Shown: positions 1-8,229 of the stretch, one piece after another | How the letters are laid out: each line of letters starts with the position of its first letter | Numbering within the stretch: the stretch's first letter is position 1 | Source of the DNA: RGIG995 sp045652445 | Lineage (GTDB): Bacteria; Bacillota; Clostridia; Oscillospirales; UBA644 | Assembly: GCA_045652445.1 (NCBI GenBank) | Contig: JAZRUJ010000028.1 | Span: forward strand, 21,835 to 85,834 | Reading direction: 5' to 3' | DNA length: 64,000 nt | Position numbers and translations under genes: made by a program | The notes under the pieces: generated by a model | The model's database searches: none | What the model saw: the letters and a program-made list of their open reading frames with translations, nothing else | Told to the model about the DNA's origin: nothing

Positions 1-516
1 ACGCCAACAGAAATTCCCGTAATGCGGGACGGTGTTATCGTCCGCAAAATTACCGTATCCATTCCCGAGGAAACGTATTTTTCCACCAACGTAGAGTTCC
101 AGGAAGGAACGATGACCGTATCCTCTCTCCCAAAACATCTGAACGAAGGCGATACGAACCTTCAGTTGACGGTATCTGCCAAAGATATGAAAAATAACAC
201 CGTCGTTTTAGGAACAGTCTCTTTGGACGTAGAAACAAGAGATGTCTCTCTGGAAGAAGCACCCGGAGGCGAAAAAGTCGTTACCCCCTCCGTTGCATCA
301 AAAGTATGGAAAGTGATTGGCACGATTTTGCTGATTATTGTCTGTGTCATCGGTGGCATTTGTCTCTTGATCGCCTTGCTCATTTTGGTCTCATATCTGC
401 AACGCAGAAAACGGAAAGCCTTACGCCGTCGCAGACTGGAAGAAGAACGGAATGAAGCAGAGGCAGAGGCAAATCAAAATCGCCCCGTGGGTCGCAGACA
501 CAAGAAAGATAATTAA
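1..516 (+). CDS. C-terminal part of a membrane-anchored protein (5' truncated by window)
   Basis: The reading frame is open from base 1, so the start lies outside the window and 171 residues are visible. The visible part has a beta-rich segment of about 90 residues with a T-S-L-P-K turn, a short hydrophilic linker, one strong membrane helix (about residues 103-128) and a very basic tail rich in Arg/Lys, then Glu. This is the layout of a surface protein held by a C-terminal transmembrane anchor with a cytosolic basic stop-transfer tail. I do not recognise the family from this part. Its stop is 32 bases before galE, so the two may be cotranscribed. Confidence 0.6.
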   Translation, partial: TPTEIPVMRDGVIVRKITVSIPEETYFSTNVEFQEGTMTVSSLPKHLNEGDTNLQLTVSAKDMKNNTVVLGTVSLDVETRDVSLEEAPGGEKVVTPSVASKVWKVIGTILLIIVCVIGGICLLIALLILVSYLQRRKRKALRRRRLEEERNEAEAEANQNRPVGRRHKKDN

Positions 517-547
517 GAAATTAACACTACAGATAGGAGAAATCACC

Positions 548-1546
548 ATGATTTTAGTTACCGGAGGAGCAGGTTACATCGGAAGCCACACCTGCGTAGA
601 ACTATTGGAACGGGGATATGAAATCGTCATTATGGACAATTTCAGCAACTCGAAACCCGACGCCCTGGATAAGATCCGTAAAATTACAGGAAAAGACTTC
701 AAATTTTATGAAGCCGATATGTGTGACCGGGAAGCGATGGATCTCATTTTTGCGGAAAATTCCATTGATGCTGTCATTCATTTTGCCGGATACAAAGCCG
801 TGGGAGAATCGGTTCAAAAGCCTCTCATGTATTACTATAACAACCTGATGGGAACCATCGCGTTGTGCGAATCTATGAAAAAATACGGTTGCAAAAAGAT
901 GCTCTTCTCCTCTTCCGCCACCGTTTACGGAAATCCCGCTACCGTTCCCATTAAAGAAGATTTCCCCTTGTCGACTACAAACCCCTATGGAACTACAAAA
1001 CTGTTTATTGAACGGATTTTGGAAGATATGGTTGTTGCAAACCCCGATTGGAGTGTTGTACTGTTGCGGTACTTCAATCCCATCGGAGCCCATAAAAGTG
1101 GCATGATCGGAGAAAACCCCAACGGAATTCCCAACAACTTGGTGCCTTACGTTGCCCGGGTTGCCTGCGGAAAATATGAAGCTGTTCACGTTTTCGGTAA
1201 CGATTATCCCACCCCCGACGGAACCGGAGTGCGAGACTACATTCACGTAGTTGACTTGGCGTTGGGTCACGTGAAGGCAATGGAAAAAGCGATGACTTGT
1301 ACCGGAGTTAACGTTTATAACTTGGGTACCGGCAAGGGATATAGCGTATTGGATATTATTAAAGCATACGAAAAAGCTTGCGGCAAGGAAATCCCCTACG
1401 TAATCGACCCCCGTCGTCCCGGAGATATCCCTACCTGCTATGCTGACCCCGCAAAATCCCTGGAAGAGTTGGGTTGGAAAGCAACCATGGGGATTGAAGA
1501 AATGTGCGAAGATTCTTGGAGATTTACGGTCAACAATCAAGACTAA
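548..1546 (+). CDS. galE: UDP-glucose 4-epimerase
   Basis: Interconverts UDP-glucose and UDP-galactose in the Leloir pathway and for cell-surface polysaccharides. The 332-residue product is the normal family length. The N-terminal NAD-binding GGAGYIG loop is at residues 6-12, and the short-chain dehydrogenase catalytic pair YxxxK is at Y147/K151 (NPYGTTK). Other GalE signatures visible are the RYFNPIGAH segment, RDYIHVVDLA and YNLGTGKGYSVL. I chose the ATG at 548, preceded by AGGAGA, over an in-frame upstream ATG at 452 that would add a non-conserved extension overlapping the previous gene. A cytidylate-kinase-like gene follows 18 bases downstream. Confidence 0.96.
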   Translation: MILVTGGAGYIGSHTCVELLERGYEIVIMDNFSNSKPDALDKIRKITGKDFKFYEADMCDREAMDLIFAENSIDAVIHFAGYKAVGESVQKPLMYYYNNLMGTIALCESMKKYGCKKMLFSSSATVYGNPATVPIKEDFPLSTTNPYGTTKLFIERILEDMVVANPDWSVVLLRYFNPIGAHKSGMIGENPNGIPNNLVPYVARVACGKYEAVHVFGNDYPTPDGTGVRDYIHVVDLALGHVKAMEKAMTCTGVNVYNLGTGKGYSVLDIIKAYEKACGKEIPYVIDPRRPGDIPTCYADPAKSLEELGWKATMGIEEMCEDSWRFTVNNQD

Positions 1547-1564
1547 TCTCGGAAAGGACCACCT

Positions 1565-2194
1565 ATGAGCAAAAAGTTTGTTATTACAATTGCCCGTCAA
1601 TTCGGAAGCGGTGGTAGCGAAATCGGTTACCGTTTGGCACAAGAATTGGGTATCAAATATTATGATAAAGACATTATTGTACAGGCAGCAAAAGAAAGTG
1701 GCATGTGCGAACAAGTGGTAGAAATGGAAGAAGAAAAAACCACCGGAAGTTTCCTGTATTCCATGGTCCTTGCTCCCCACGCGGCGGCAAATCACTTCCT
1801 GAATTGGACGGAAGATTCGCTGAACGACCGGATCTATAAAGCACAGGCAACGGTGATTCGCAATGCGGCGGCGAAAGAATCTTGTATCTTTATCGGGCGA
1901 TGTGCAGACTATCTCTTGTGGGACGAAGCAAATGTTCTCCGCATTTTTATTCAGGCTGATTTGGAAGATCGCAAGGCTCGAATTGCCGAAGAAGGCAACC
2001 TCACCTTAAACAAAGCGGAAGAAATCATCAAAAAGAAAGATAAGACCCGTGCCAATTATTATAATTTTCATACCAACAACAAATGGACAAATTTGACCAA
2101 CTACGATCTTTGCATCAATGTTTCTAAAGTTGGCGGCATCGATAATGCGGTTCAACTGATCAAAGATACCATCAACCTGCGATTCAAGGATTAA
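1565..2194 (+). CDS. cytidylate kinase-like family protein
   Basis: A 209-residue P-loop protein of the cytidylate-kinase-2 (Cytidylate_kin2) type. The N-terminus ITIARQFGSGGSEIG carries the GxGG phosphate-binding loop, followed by ALxELG-KYYDKD-type sequence. The middle has a C-I-F-I-G-R-C-A-D segment and an RI-F-I-Q-A strand, and the C-terminal half has R-A-N-Y-Y-N-F-H-T. Members of this family are usually annotated as cytidylate kinase-like, and their true substrate is generally unproven. It is distinct from the housekeeping Cmk. The start at 1565 has a GGAAAGGA site 5-8 bases upstream. It is probably cotranscribed with galE and ends at a strong terminator. Confidence 0.85.
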   Translation: MSKKFVITIARQFGSGGSEIGYRLAQELGIKYYDKDIIVQAAKESGMCEQVVEMEEEKTTGSFLYSMVLAPHAAANHFLNWTEDSLNDRIYKAQATVIRNAAAKESCIFIGRCADYLLWDEANVLRIFIQADLEDRKARIAEEGNLTLNKAEEIIKKKDKTRANYYNFHTNNKWTNLTNYDLCINVSKVGGIDNAVQLIKDTINLRFKD

Positions 2195-2199
2195 AAATC

Positions 2200-2227
2200 A
2201 AGGGGACAGAAGCCTCTGTCCCCTTTT
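2200..2227 (+). terminator. intrinsic terminator of the galE unit
   Basis: Perfect 11-bp stem AAGGGGACAGA/TCTGTCCCCTT with a 4-base loop, ending in TTTTC, directly after the cytidylate-kinase-like gene. It lies only 5 bases before the tRNA-Arg gene. Confidence 0.85.
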
Positions 2228-2232
2228 CACAC

Positions 2233-2307
2233 GCCCTCATAGTTAAATGGATATAACAAGCCCCTCCTAAGGGCTAGTTACAGGTTCGATTCCTGTTGGG
2301 GGTGCCA
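2233..2307 (+). tRNA. tRNA-Arg (anticodon CCU)
   Basis: A 75-base cloverleaf with encoded CCA. The acceptor GCCCTCA pairs with TGGGGGT with two G-U wobbles. The anticodon stem AGCCC/GGGCT encloses the loop CTCCTAA (anticodon CCT, reading AGG). The T-arm is ACAGG-TTCGATT-CCTGT. Discriminator G then CCA. I see no consensus promoter in the few bases between the preceding terminator and the 5' end, so transcription may depend on read-through. Confidence 0.93.
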
Positions 2308-2312
2308 AAAGA

Positions 2313-2345
2313 GCCGAGAACTGAAACGTTTTCGGCATTTTTACT
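2313..2345 (+). terminator. terminator after tRNA-Arg
   Basis: Stem GCCGAGAAC/GTTTTCGGC with one internal mismatch, then ATTTTTAC, immediately downstream of the tRNA CCA end. Confidence 0.75.
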
Positions 2346-2388
2346 ATCAAAAACTTTTTTCTTGAGCAGAAATAATGATTAAAATTCT

Positions 2389-2414
2389 TGTAACGTTTTG
2401 GTAATTTTCGAATC
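2389..2414 (+). promoter_or_regulatory. possible ECF-type promoter ahead of the sigma gene
   Basis: TGTAAC followed after 14 bases by CGAATC, about 26 bases before the sigma-factor start. The AAC-containing -35 followed by a CG-initial -10 is typical of ECF-sigma autoregulated promoters, and no good housekeeping promoter is visible here. The spacing is slightly short, so this is tentative. Confidence 0.35.
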
Positions 2415-2439
2415 TATTAGTTGAAAGGACGGTGAAACT

Positions 2440-2916
2440 GTGATTGAATTTGAGAAACTTTTTAACGAAAACCGAGATTTCATTTTCAAATATCTGATGA
2501 AAATGACAAGGGATCATTCATTATCCGACGAGTTGACACAAGAAACTTTTTTTCGCGCATATATGAACGGTTCCTCTCTTCGCAACAAAGAAAAAGCGCC
2601 TGCCTGGCTCTGCCAAATCGCAAAAAACACCTATTACGCTTGGTACAACGAACAAAAGAAAAACCACTCTTTGGAAAATTTTGAACTCGTCCAAGATGAA
2701 GAAAATCTCGAAGAAGTGTTCGTGCAAAAAGAACTTTCCCAAAAAGCTCTGATTTGCTTGCATGAATTAGAGGAGCCTTACAAGGAAGTGTTTATGCTTT
2801 CTGTGTTCGGAAATTTTTCATTGAAAGAAATCAGTTCTATATTCGGGAAAAGCGAAAGCTGGGCACGGGTCACGTTTTACCGAGCCAAACAAAAACTATC
2901 GGAAAGAATGAGGTAA
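2440..2916 (+). CDS. ECF-subfamily RNA polymerase sigma factor
   Basis: A 158-residue group 4 sigma factor. Region 2 is in residues 8-75 (F-I-F-K-Y-L-M-K-M-T-R, DELTQETFFRAY, W-L-C-Q-I-A-K-N). Region 4 is in about 103-158, with the helix-turn-helix F-S-L-K-E-I-S-S-I-F-G-K-S-E-S-W-A-R-V-T-F-Y-R-A-K. It would direct RNA polymerase to a small stress or envelope regulon. The GTG start at 2440 is set by GAAAGGAC upstream and by the family N-terminus. The anti-sigma gene follows 4 bases after its stop, the standard sigma/anti-sigma pairing. Confidence 0.93.
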   Translation: MIEFEKLFNENRDFIFKYLMKMTRDHSLSDELTQETFFRAYMNGSSLRNKEKAPAWLCQIAKNTYYAWYNEQKKNHSLENFELVQDEENLEEVFVQKELSQKALICLHELEEPYKEVFMLSVFGNFSLKEISSIFGKSESWARVTFYRAKQKLSERMR

Positions 2917-2920
2917 TTAC

Positions 2921-3550
2921 ATGAATTGCAACGTTGTAAAAGATTTAATTCCGCTTTACATCGACGGTTGTTGTAGTGAAGAAAGCAAAAAAATCATTGA
3001 AGAACACATAAAAACTTGCAACTCTTGCAAAACACTTTTGAAAGAAATGAATACACCCCAGGATTTTGCAACAGAATTACAGACACCATTAAAACTCCGT
3101 AAAATCAATGATTGGAAAGCATCTGTTTTACAGTCGATTTTGTTGTTCTTATCCTTTGCCCTGATTACGTTGGGGGTTTCCCTAGAAGCAAGTACTCCTC
3201 TGGGGCTAAGCAACGGTTTTTGGGCAATCAACCTTGTCATTCCCTCAACCGGATTTATGCTTTCGTTGGCAAACTGGTATTTTGTCAGAATTTATAAGAA
3301 CAGGAAAACGTTTACGAATTGCTCTCTGATTGCGACCCTAGGAATCACAGTCTGTGCTTTTGTTTGGGCAGGGTTCCATTATAAATTTAATCTCCTTGAA
3401 CTATTTTCGGGAGTAAGTTTCGAAGTTTTCTTGGAAATTTTATCTTCGATCTTACTTATCAATGGGATCGGAATCTTTTTTACCATTGTTTTCTGCATTT
3501 TATCCAAGACCCTCTCTAATGAATATGCAAAAATGCTGGGGAAAGAGTGA
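2921..3550 (+). CDS. zinc-finger anti-sigma factor, membrane bound
   Basis: A 209-residue protein. Its N-terminal 45 residues form a ZAS-type (zf-HC2) anti-sigma domain: MNCNVVKDLIPLYIDGCCSEE followed by H-I-K-T-C-N-S-C, the HxxxCxxC zinc motif. After a linker come four hydrophobic segments between about residues 68 and 200. It is expected to hold the upstream ECF sigma factor inactive at the membrane until a signal arrives. It follows the sigma gene by 4 bases. The signal is unknown. Confidence 0.9.
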   Translation: MNCNVVKDLIPLYIDGCCSEESKKIIEEHIKTCNSCKTLLKEMNTPQDFATELQTPLKLRKINDWKASVLQSILLFLSFALITLGVSLEASTPLGLSNGFWAINLVIPSTGFMLSLANWYFVRIYKNRKTFTNCSLIATLGITVCAFVWAGFHYKFNLLELFSGVSFEVFLEILSSILLINGIGIFFTIVFCILSKTLSNEYAKMLGKE

Positions 3551-3560
3551 GTGATTTCCG

Positions 3561-4265
3561 ATGAAACGGACCATCCCAGTCTTAATATGCCTGTTGTTTG
3601 CATTAACCGTGCTGCTTCCAACAGGAACCTTGATTTCCGCCTGTTTCGGATATTATTTTGTGCTGACCAGCGTTCCCGCTTTTGCAATTACCACGTCGAT
3701 CATATCGGTTTGCACGGCTATCCTGAGCTGTATATTCCATTGCTCATTAGAGAACCAAACCATTCGTGTTTTAACAGCCTTGATCGCCCCCTTATCGTTT
3801 ATCAATTCTGCTTTTTACCTGTTTGAGTGCAATCAACCGAGCGTAATCATAAGTGTTTTTGTGTCCACCGTATGTTGTTGCATATTGGCAGTTCAACACG
3901 GAAAACCATTGGCGCTCAAAATCGCAGCATTGGCATCTGCCATGCTCATGATATTACCCTTAGGGTTTTTCTGTTTTCTTGCCATTCTTTTTGGAGATTT
4001 TTCAAGCAATACCGTGGTGCAAACCGTGGAATCCCCAAATGGAGAATATTATGCTCAACTTATTGCTAATGATCAGGGTGCATTAGGGGGAAGCACGATT
4101 GTTGAAGTGTGCCAGAACCATAAAATCAATTTGGTGCTTTTCAAGACAGAAAAGAAGCCGCGGAGAGTTTACGTGGGCGACTGGGGAACCTTTGAAAGCA
4201 TGGAAATTTATTGGAAAGACAATCATCACTTGATGATTGGCAGTACCGAATACGAGATAGATTAG
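3561..4265 (+). CDS. membrane protein with C-terminal DUF5412-like domain
   Basis: A 234-residue third gene of the sigma operon, 10 bases after the anti-sigma gene. It has about five membrane helices in residues 1-150, then an extracytoplasmic domain of about 85 residues. That domain opens with E-S-P-N-G-E-Y-Y-A and contains G-G-S-T-I-V-E-V, resembling DUF5412-type domains found next to ECF or other envelope-stress systems. The function is unknown. Its place suggests it is a target or co-regulator of the sigma factor. The family match is from memory. Confidence 0.65.
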   Translation: MKRTIPVLICLLFALTVLLPTGTLISACFGYYFVLTSVPAFAITTSIISVCTAILSCIFHCSLENQTIRVLTALIAPLSFINSAFYLFECNQPSVIISVFVSTVCCCILAVQHGKPLALKIAALASAMLMILPLGFFCFLAILFGDFSSNTVVQTVESPNGEYYAQLIANDQGALGGSTIVEVCQNHKINLVLFKTEKKPRRVYVGDWGTFESMEIYWKDNHHLMIGSTEYEID

Positions 4266-4294
4266 CACATTACTTAACGAACTCAAAAAGATTT

Positions 4295-4331
4295 AATAAG
4301 CGCTTACAATTGTAAGTGCTTATTTCTTTTT
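4295..4331 (+). terminator. terminator of the ECF sigma operon
   Basis: Stem AATAAGCGCTTAC / GTAAGTGCTTATT around AATT (one G-U pair), followed by TCTTTTTT. Confidence 0.85.
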
Positions 4332-4386
4332 TACTAATTTTTGCAACGAAATTGTCAACAAAATTATGAACTGTAAAAAGCGACCG

Positions 4387-4415
4387 TTGACAGGGTATAT
4401 ATAATATGTTATAAT
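4387..4415 (+). promoter_or_regulatory. consensus promoter for xpt
   Basis: TTGACA at 4387-4392 and TATAAT at 4410-4415 with 17-base spacing. Transcription should start near 4422, giving a leader of about 155 bases before xpt. A second weaker pair (TTGTGA at 4440, TATAAT at 4462, spacing 16) lies inside the leader. Confidence 0.8.
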
Positions 4416-4421
4416 ACATTT

Positions 4422-4576
4422 ATAATTCGACAATATTTCTTGTGACATACCACATATTTGATATAATCTACACGGTTGAACCATAAAATCGATTTCCGTG
4501 CATTTCCCTGTGGCATGGAATTCGACAGACTCCCTATCAGTCTGTCGTTTTTATTTTAGCATATTTGGAGGCACCC
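4422..4576 (+). promoter_or_regulatory. xpt leader with intrinsic terminator (attenuator-like)
   Basis: The leader holds a CACGG...CCGTG hairpin (4471-4500), a short TTCC...GGAA element, and at 4523-4557 a perfect 9-bp stem CGACAGACT/AGTCTGTCG followed by TTTTTATTTT, which would stop transcription before xpt. An intrinsic terminator between a strong promoter and its gene implies conditional read-through. Purine genes of this type are often controlled by purine riboswitches, but the conserved GTTTCTAC and CCGTAAA segments of that aptamer are absent. The ligand or mechanism is therefore unassigned. Confidence 0.6.
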
Positions 4577-5158
4577 ATGAAAGCAATGGAAGAAAAAATC
4601 CGGAAGGAAGGCAAGGTCTTCCCCGGTCATATTTTAAAAGTGGGCAGTTTTTTGAACCACCAGTTGGATACCGCCTTTTTGACGGAAGTGGGAAAAGAAA
4701 TTGCAGATCTTTATAAAGACGAAAAAATCGACAAGGTCGTTACCATTGAGACTTCCGGAATTGCAGTTGCATTTGCGGCGGCACAATTTATCGGAGTTCC
4801 CGTGGTCTATGCAAAAAAGCATAAATCTTCCAATCTTCCCCCGGATCTGTATTCCGCTATTGTTCATTCCTTTACTCACAATACAGACTATACCGTTTAT
4901 ATCAGCAAAGATTATCTTCAAAAAGGAGAAAACGTTCTGATCGTAGACGATTTTCTTGCCGTTGGGAATGCTTTAAACGGACTGATGGACATGGTAAAGC
5001 AAGCCGGAGCGAATACCGTCGGAATTGCTACAGCCATCGAAAAAGGATTCCAGGGCGGCGGTGACGCGATTCGTCAAAAAGGAATTCGAGTAGAATCCAT
5101 GGCAATCATTGACGAAATGACCGATACAGACCTCGTCTTCCGCCCCCAAGAACGCTAA
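4577..5158 (+). CDS. xpt: xanthine phosphoribosyltransferase
   Basis: Converts xanthine and PRPP to XMP in purine salvage. The 193-residue product is the length of Bacillus Xpt. It carries V-L-I-V-D-D-F-L-A-V-G-N, the PRPP-binding loop, with acidic D124/D125 and G130. The N-terminus K-E-G-K-V-F-P-G-H-I-L-K-V-G-S-F-L-N-H-Q is typical of Xpt. I chose the ATG at 4577 with TTTGGAGG 5 bases upstream, not the in-frame TTG at 4565, which lies inside the ribosome-binding site. Its leader contains a terminator. The next genes encode a nucleoside-type ABC importer, so uptake and salvage appear linked. Confidence 0.95.
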   Translation: MKAMEEKIRKEGKVFPGHILKVGSFLNHQLDTAFLTEVGKEIADLYKDEKIDKVVTIETSGIAVAFAAAQFIGVPVVYAKKHKSSNLPPDLYSAIVHSFTHNTDYTVYISKDYLQKGENVLIVDDFLAVGNALNGLMDMVKQAGANTVGIATAIEKGFQGGGDAIRQKGIRVESMAIIDEMTDTDLVFRPQER

Positions 5159-5227
5159 CCGTGATATGTAATTTTTTTACATATAAATTTTGAAAAATTT
5201 TTGCTTAACAGCAAGGAGGAAAACAAA

Positions 5228-6487
5228 ATGAAAAAGATTTTCGCACTTCTGCTGGTTCTTTGCTTGGCGACTGCCCTGTTTGTGGGTTGTGCTCCTGCCG
5301 AAGAATCCGCAAAACTCAAAGTTGGCGTAATTCTGATCGGTGATAAAAACGAAGGTTACACCTACGCTCACATCAAGGGAATCCGTGACGCCGTTGCTGC
5401 TTTGGGCGAAGACAAGATCGAAGTGATCTGGAAGTACAACGTCGCTGACGACACCGACGCTGCTTATCCTGCAGCAACCGACCTGGTTGAACAGGGTTGT
5501 ACCTACATCTTCTCCAACTCCTACGGTCATCAGAGCCACATTCTCCGTGCCGCAAAGGAAAACCCCGAAGTAAACTTTGTTGCCGTTACCGGTGACACCG
5601 CAAAAAATGAAAATCTCCCCAACTTCTCCAACGCTTTCAATGCTACTTACCAGTCCCGTTACGTTTCCGGTGTTGTTGCAGGTATGAAGATCAAGGAATT
5701 GGTCGAAGGCAACAAACTGTCCGACAAAAACTACGATGCTGACGGCAACGTTAAAGTCGGTTACGTAGGTGCTTTCCCCTACGCTGAAGTTGTTTCCGGC
5801 TACACCGCTTTCTATCTGGGCGTAAAATCTGTTTATGACAAAGTTGTTATGAACGTTTCCTACACCAACTCTTGGTTCGATCCTATCGGCGAAGGTGCTG
5901 CTGCGGAAGCTTTCATCGCTGACGGTTGTGTCGTTATTTCTCAGCACGCAGACTCCACCGGTGCTCCTTCTGCCGTCCAGGCGAAGAACAAGGCCGGTAC
6001 CGTTGTTTACTGTGTTGGTTACAACATTGACATGATTTGCGTTGCTCCCGATGCTGCCCTGACCTCCGCTACCAACGACTGGTCCGTATACTACACCTAT
6101 GCTATCGGACAGGCTCTGAAGGGCGAAGCGATTGCAACCAACTGGTCCAAGGGTTACAGTGACGGTGCTGTCGGCATCACCGCTCTCGGTACTGCTGCCG
6201 CTGCCGGTACTGCTGAAAAAGTTGCTACCGTAGAAGCCGCTCTGAAAGACGGTTCTTTGAAAGTATTCGATACTGCTACCTTCACCGCAAAAGCTGCTGA
6301 CGGCGTTAAAGTTGACGAAAACGGCAAGGTTACCGAATACCTGGCTGACATCAACGGCGACTTTGTTGGCGAAACCAACGTCCTGAAAGACGGTTACATC
6401 GATGAATCCAACTCCGATGATTTCCGCAGTGCTCCTTACTTCGCTCTGCGTATCGACGGCATCATCGAAAACGTTAAAGCTGAATAA
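5228..6487 (+). CDS. BMP-family ABC transporter substrate-binding lipoprotein (nucleoside-type)
   Basis: A 419-residue lipoprotein of the PnrA/Med (BMP) family, which delivers purine nucleosides to an ABC importer. The signal peptide ends in the lipobox L-F-V-G-C with the lipidated Cys at residue 21. The mature part has the family features K-V-G-V-I-L-I-G-D-K-N-E-G-Y, Y-I-F-S-N-S-Y-G-H and V-S-G-V-V-A-G. The start at 5228 follows AAGGAGGA. It precedes an ATPase and two permeases. A strong stem-loop just after its stop may favour its higher expression. Codon use (GCT, GGT, AAC, TAC) suggests high expression. Nucleoside specificity is inferred from family and from xpt next door. Confidence 0.92.
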   Translation: MKKIFALLLVLCLATALFVGCAPAEESAKLKVGVILIGDKNEGYTYAHIKGIRDAVAALGEDKIEVIWKYNVADDTDAAYPAATDLVEQGCTYIFSNSYGHQSHILRAAKENPEVNFVAVTGDTAKNENLPNFSNAFNATYQSRYVSGVVAGMKIKELVEGNKLSDKNYDADGNVKVGYVGAFPYAEVVSGYTAFYLGVKSVYDKVVMNVSYTNSWFDPIGEGAAAEAFIADGCVVISQHADSTGAPSAVQAKNKAGTVVYCVGYNIDMICVAPDAALTSATNDWSVYYTYAIGQALKGEAIATNWSKGYSDGAVGITALGTAAAAGTAEKVATVEAALKDGSLKVFDTATFTAKAADGVKVDENGKVTEYLADINGDFVGETNVLKDGYIDESNSDDFRSAPYFALRIDGIIENVKAE

Positions 6488-6506
6488 TTCAGATACGTTA
6501 CAAATC

Positions 6507-6540
6507 AATAAGGGAGGTCCCCTCCGGGACTTCCCTTATT
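6507..6540 (+). terminator. stem-loop between the binding protein and ATPase genes
   Basis: A 15-bp stem AATAAGGGAGGTCCC / GGGACTTCCCTTATT (one mismatch) with loop CTCC but no downstream T-run. It is more likely a partial terminator or 3' stabiliser that sets the binding-protein to transporter ratio than a full stop. Confidence 0.6.
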
Positions 6541-6645
6541 TGGTACTTATATATGCCGAAACGGACGGAGCCCCCGTCTAATTCGGTACAACAAAACGTA
6601 ATACAAAATCTCCCATATAGGAAATAAAACAAAGGAGTTCTGCCC

Positions 6646-8229
6646 ATGGAAAAGTCCAGTGCCATTCGCCTGGAAAACGTAACGAAAACCTTTGGTTCGG
6701 TCGTTGCGAATAAAGACATCTGCCTCGATATTCGAAGCGGAGAAATTCTTTCTTTGCTAGGAGAAAACGGAAGCGGAAAAACCACACTGATGAATATGCT
6801 GTCGGGAATTTATTATCCCGATGCCGGTAAAATTTACGCTTATGGAAAAGAAGTTTCCATTCGCTCTCCGAAGGATGCGTTTGACCTGCATATCGGTATG
6901 ATTCACCAACACTTTAAGTTGGTGGACATCTTTACTGCTGCAGAAAATGTGGTTTTAGGCAGTGGCTCCGGTAAAAAAGAAAACCTGAAAGCCGCTACCG
7001 CCAAGATTCGTGAAATTTGCGACAAATACGGATTTGACGTAGACCCGAATCAAAAGGTATATAACATGTCCGTTTCTCAAAAGCAGACCCTGGAAATCGT
7101 AAAAGTTTTGTATCATGGGGCAGAAATTTTAATTTTGGACGAACCTACCGCGGTTCTCACCCTACAAGAAACAGAGAAGCTTTTTGCCGTTCTTCGGAAT
7201 ATGAAAGAAGCGGGAAAAGCAATCGTTATTATTACCCATAAACTGAACGAAGTTTTGAGTATTTCCGACCGTGTTTCTATCCTGCGTCGGGGAGAATATA
7301 TCGGAACGGTGGACACAAAAGACGCCACCGAACTTTCCTTGACCGAAATGATGGTGGGCAAAAAGGTCAGCCTGGATATTGCCCGTCCTATGGTGGAAAA
7401 GAAAAAACCCTTGCTTGAAATCCGTGATCTTTCCATTAAAAACGATGAAGGTCACACTGCCATCGAGGACGTTAATTTTTATATTCGAGGCGGGGAAATC
7501 CTTGGGGTTGCCGGAATTGCCGGTTGCGGTCAAAAAGAACTTTGCGAAGCAATTGCGGGACTTCGGAAAATTGAAAAAGGTATGATGATTCATCAGGGAG
7601 AAGATATTTCTACCATGTCTCCCAAGCAAATTTTGGAAAAAGGCATTTCCATGAGCTTTATTCCGGAAGACCGTCTAGGCATGGGGCTTGCACCTTCTCT
7701 ATCCATTACCGACAACATGATTTTAAAGACCTATTCCGAAGGATTCTCTCCCTTGGTCAACCGAAAAAAAGGTCGTCAGGAAGCAGAAAAAATCATTCAA
7801 GATTTGGGCGTAGTTACCCCGTCTACCGAAACTCCCGTTCGCAGACTTTCGGGAGGGAACGTGCAGAAAGTATTGCTTGGCAGAGAAATCAAGAGCGGTC
7901 CTAATGTGATCATTACCGCCTATCCCGTTCGCGGATTAGATATCAACTCTTCTTACTTAATCTACGATATTCTCAACCAACAAAAAATGAAAGACGTGGG
8001 TATTCTCTTTATCGGAGAAGATTTGGACGTTATGCTGTCCCTGTGCGATAAAATCATGGTTCTCTGTCACGGGAAAGTCATGGGGATTGTTAATGCAGAA
8101 AATACGTCCAAAGAAGAACTGGGACTGATGATGACCGGTACCATCAATTTGACGGAAGCCCGGACAACCGACGAGAAAAAGCCGGGAATTGCAAAAGACT
8201 CTTACATTAAGGAGGGTGACCATGAGTAA
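6646..8229 (+). CDS. nucleoside-type ABC transporter ATP-binding protein (two ATPase domains)
   Basis: A 527-residue tandem ATPase as in sugar and BMP-type nucleoside importers. The first domain has Walker A G-E-N-G-S-G-K-T-T, a VSQKQTLEI signature, and Walker B ILILDEPTAVL. The second has the degenerate P-loop G-I-A-G-C-G-Q-K-E and signature L-S-G-G-N-V-Q-K. Its D-loop region has P-V-R-G-L-D. It energises import with the two permeases downstream. The start at 6646 follows AAAGGAG. Its last 8 bases overlap the next gene's start (ATGAGTAA), implying translational coupling. Confidence 0.95.
   Translation: MEKSSAIRLENVTKTFGSVVANKDICLDIRSGEILSLLGENGSGKTTLMNMLSGIYYPDAGKIYAYGKEVSIRSPKDAFDLHIGMIHQHFKLVDIFTAAENVVLGSGSGKKENLKAATAKIREICDKYGFDVDPNQKVYNMSVSQKQTLEIVKVLYHGAEILILDEPTAVLTLQETEKLFAVLRNMKEAGKAIVIITHKLNEVLSISDRVSILRRGEYIGTVDTKDATELSLTEMMVGKKVSLDIARPMVEKKKPLLEIRDLSIKNDEGHTAIEDVNFYIRGGEILGVAGIAGCGQKELCEAIAGLRKIEKGMMIHQGEDISTMSPKQILEKGISMSFIPEDRLGMGLAPSLSITDNMILKTYSEGFSPLVNRKKGRQEAEKIIQDLGVVTPSTETPVRRLSGGNVQKVLLGREIKSGPNVIITAYPVRGLDINSSYLIYDILNQQKMKDVGILFIGEDLDVMLSLCDKIMVLCHGKVMGIVNAENTSKEELGLMMTGTINLTEARTTDEKKPGIAKDSYIKEGDHE

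Noticed and set aside
4422..4576. Purine riboswitch upstream of xpt
   Set aside because: Expected from gene context, but the invariant GTTTCTAC and CCGTAAA segments and the P2/P3 loop pairing are not present.
5177..6508. 443-codon open frame antisense to the nucleoside-binding lipoprotein
   Set aside because: It is a shadow of a highly biased gene on the + strand; low-complexity Val/Gly/Ser-rich product with no start signals.
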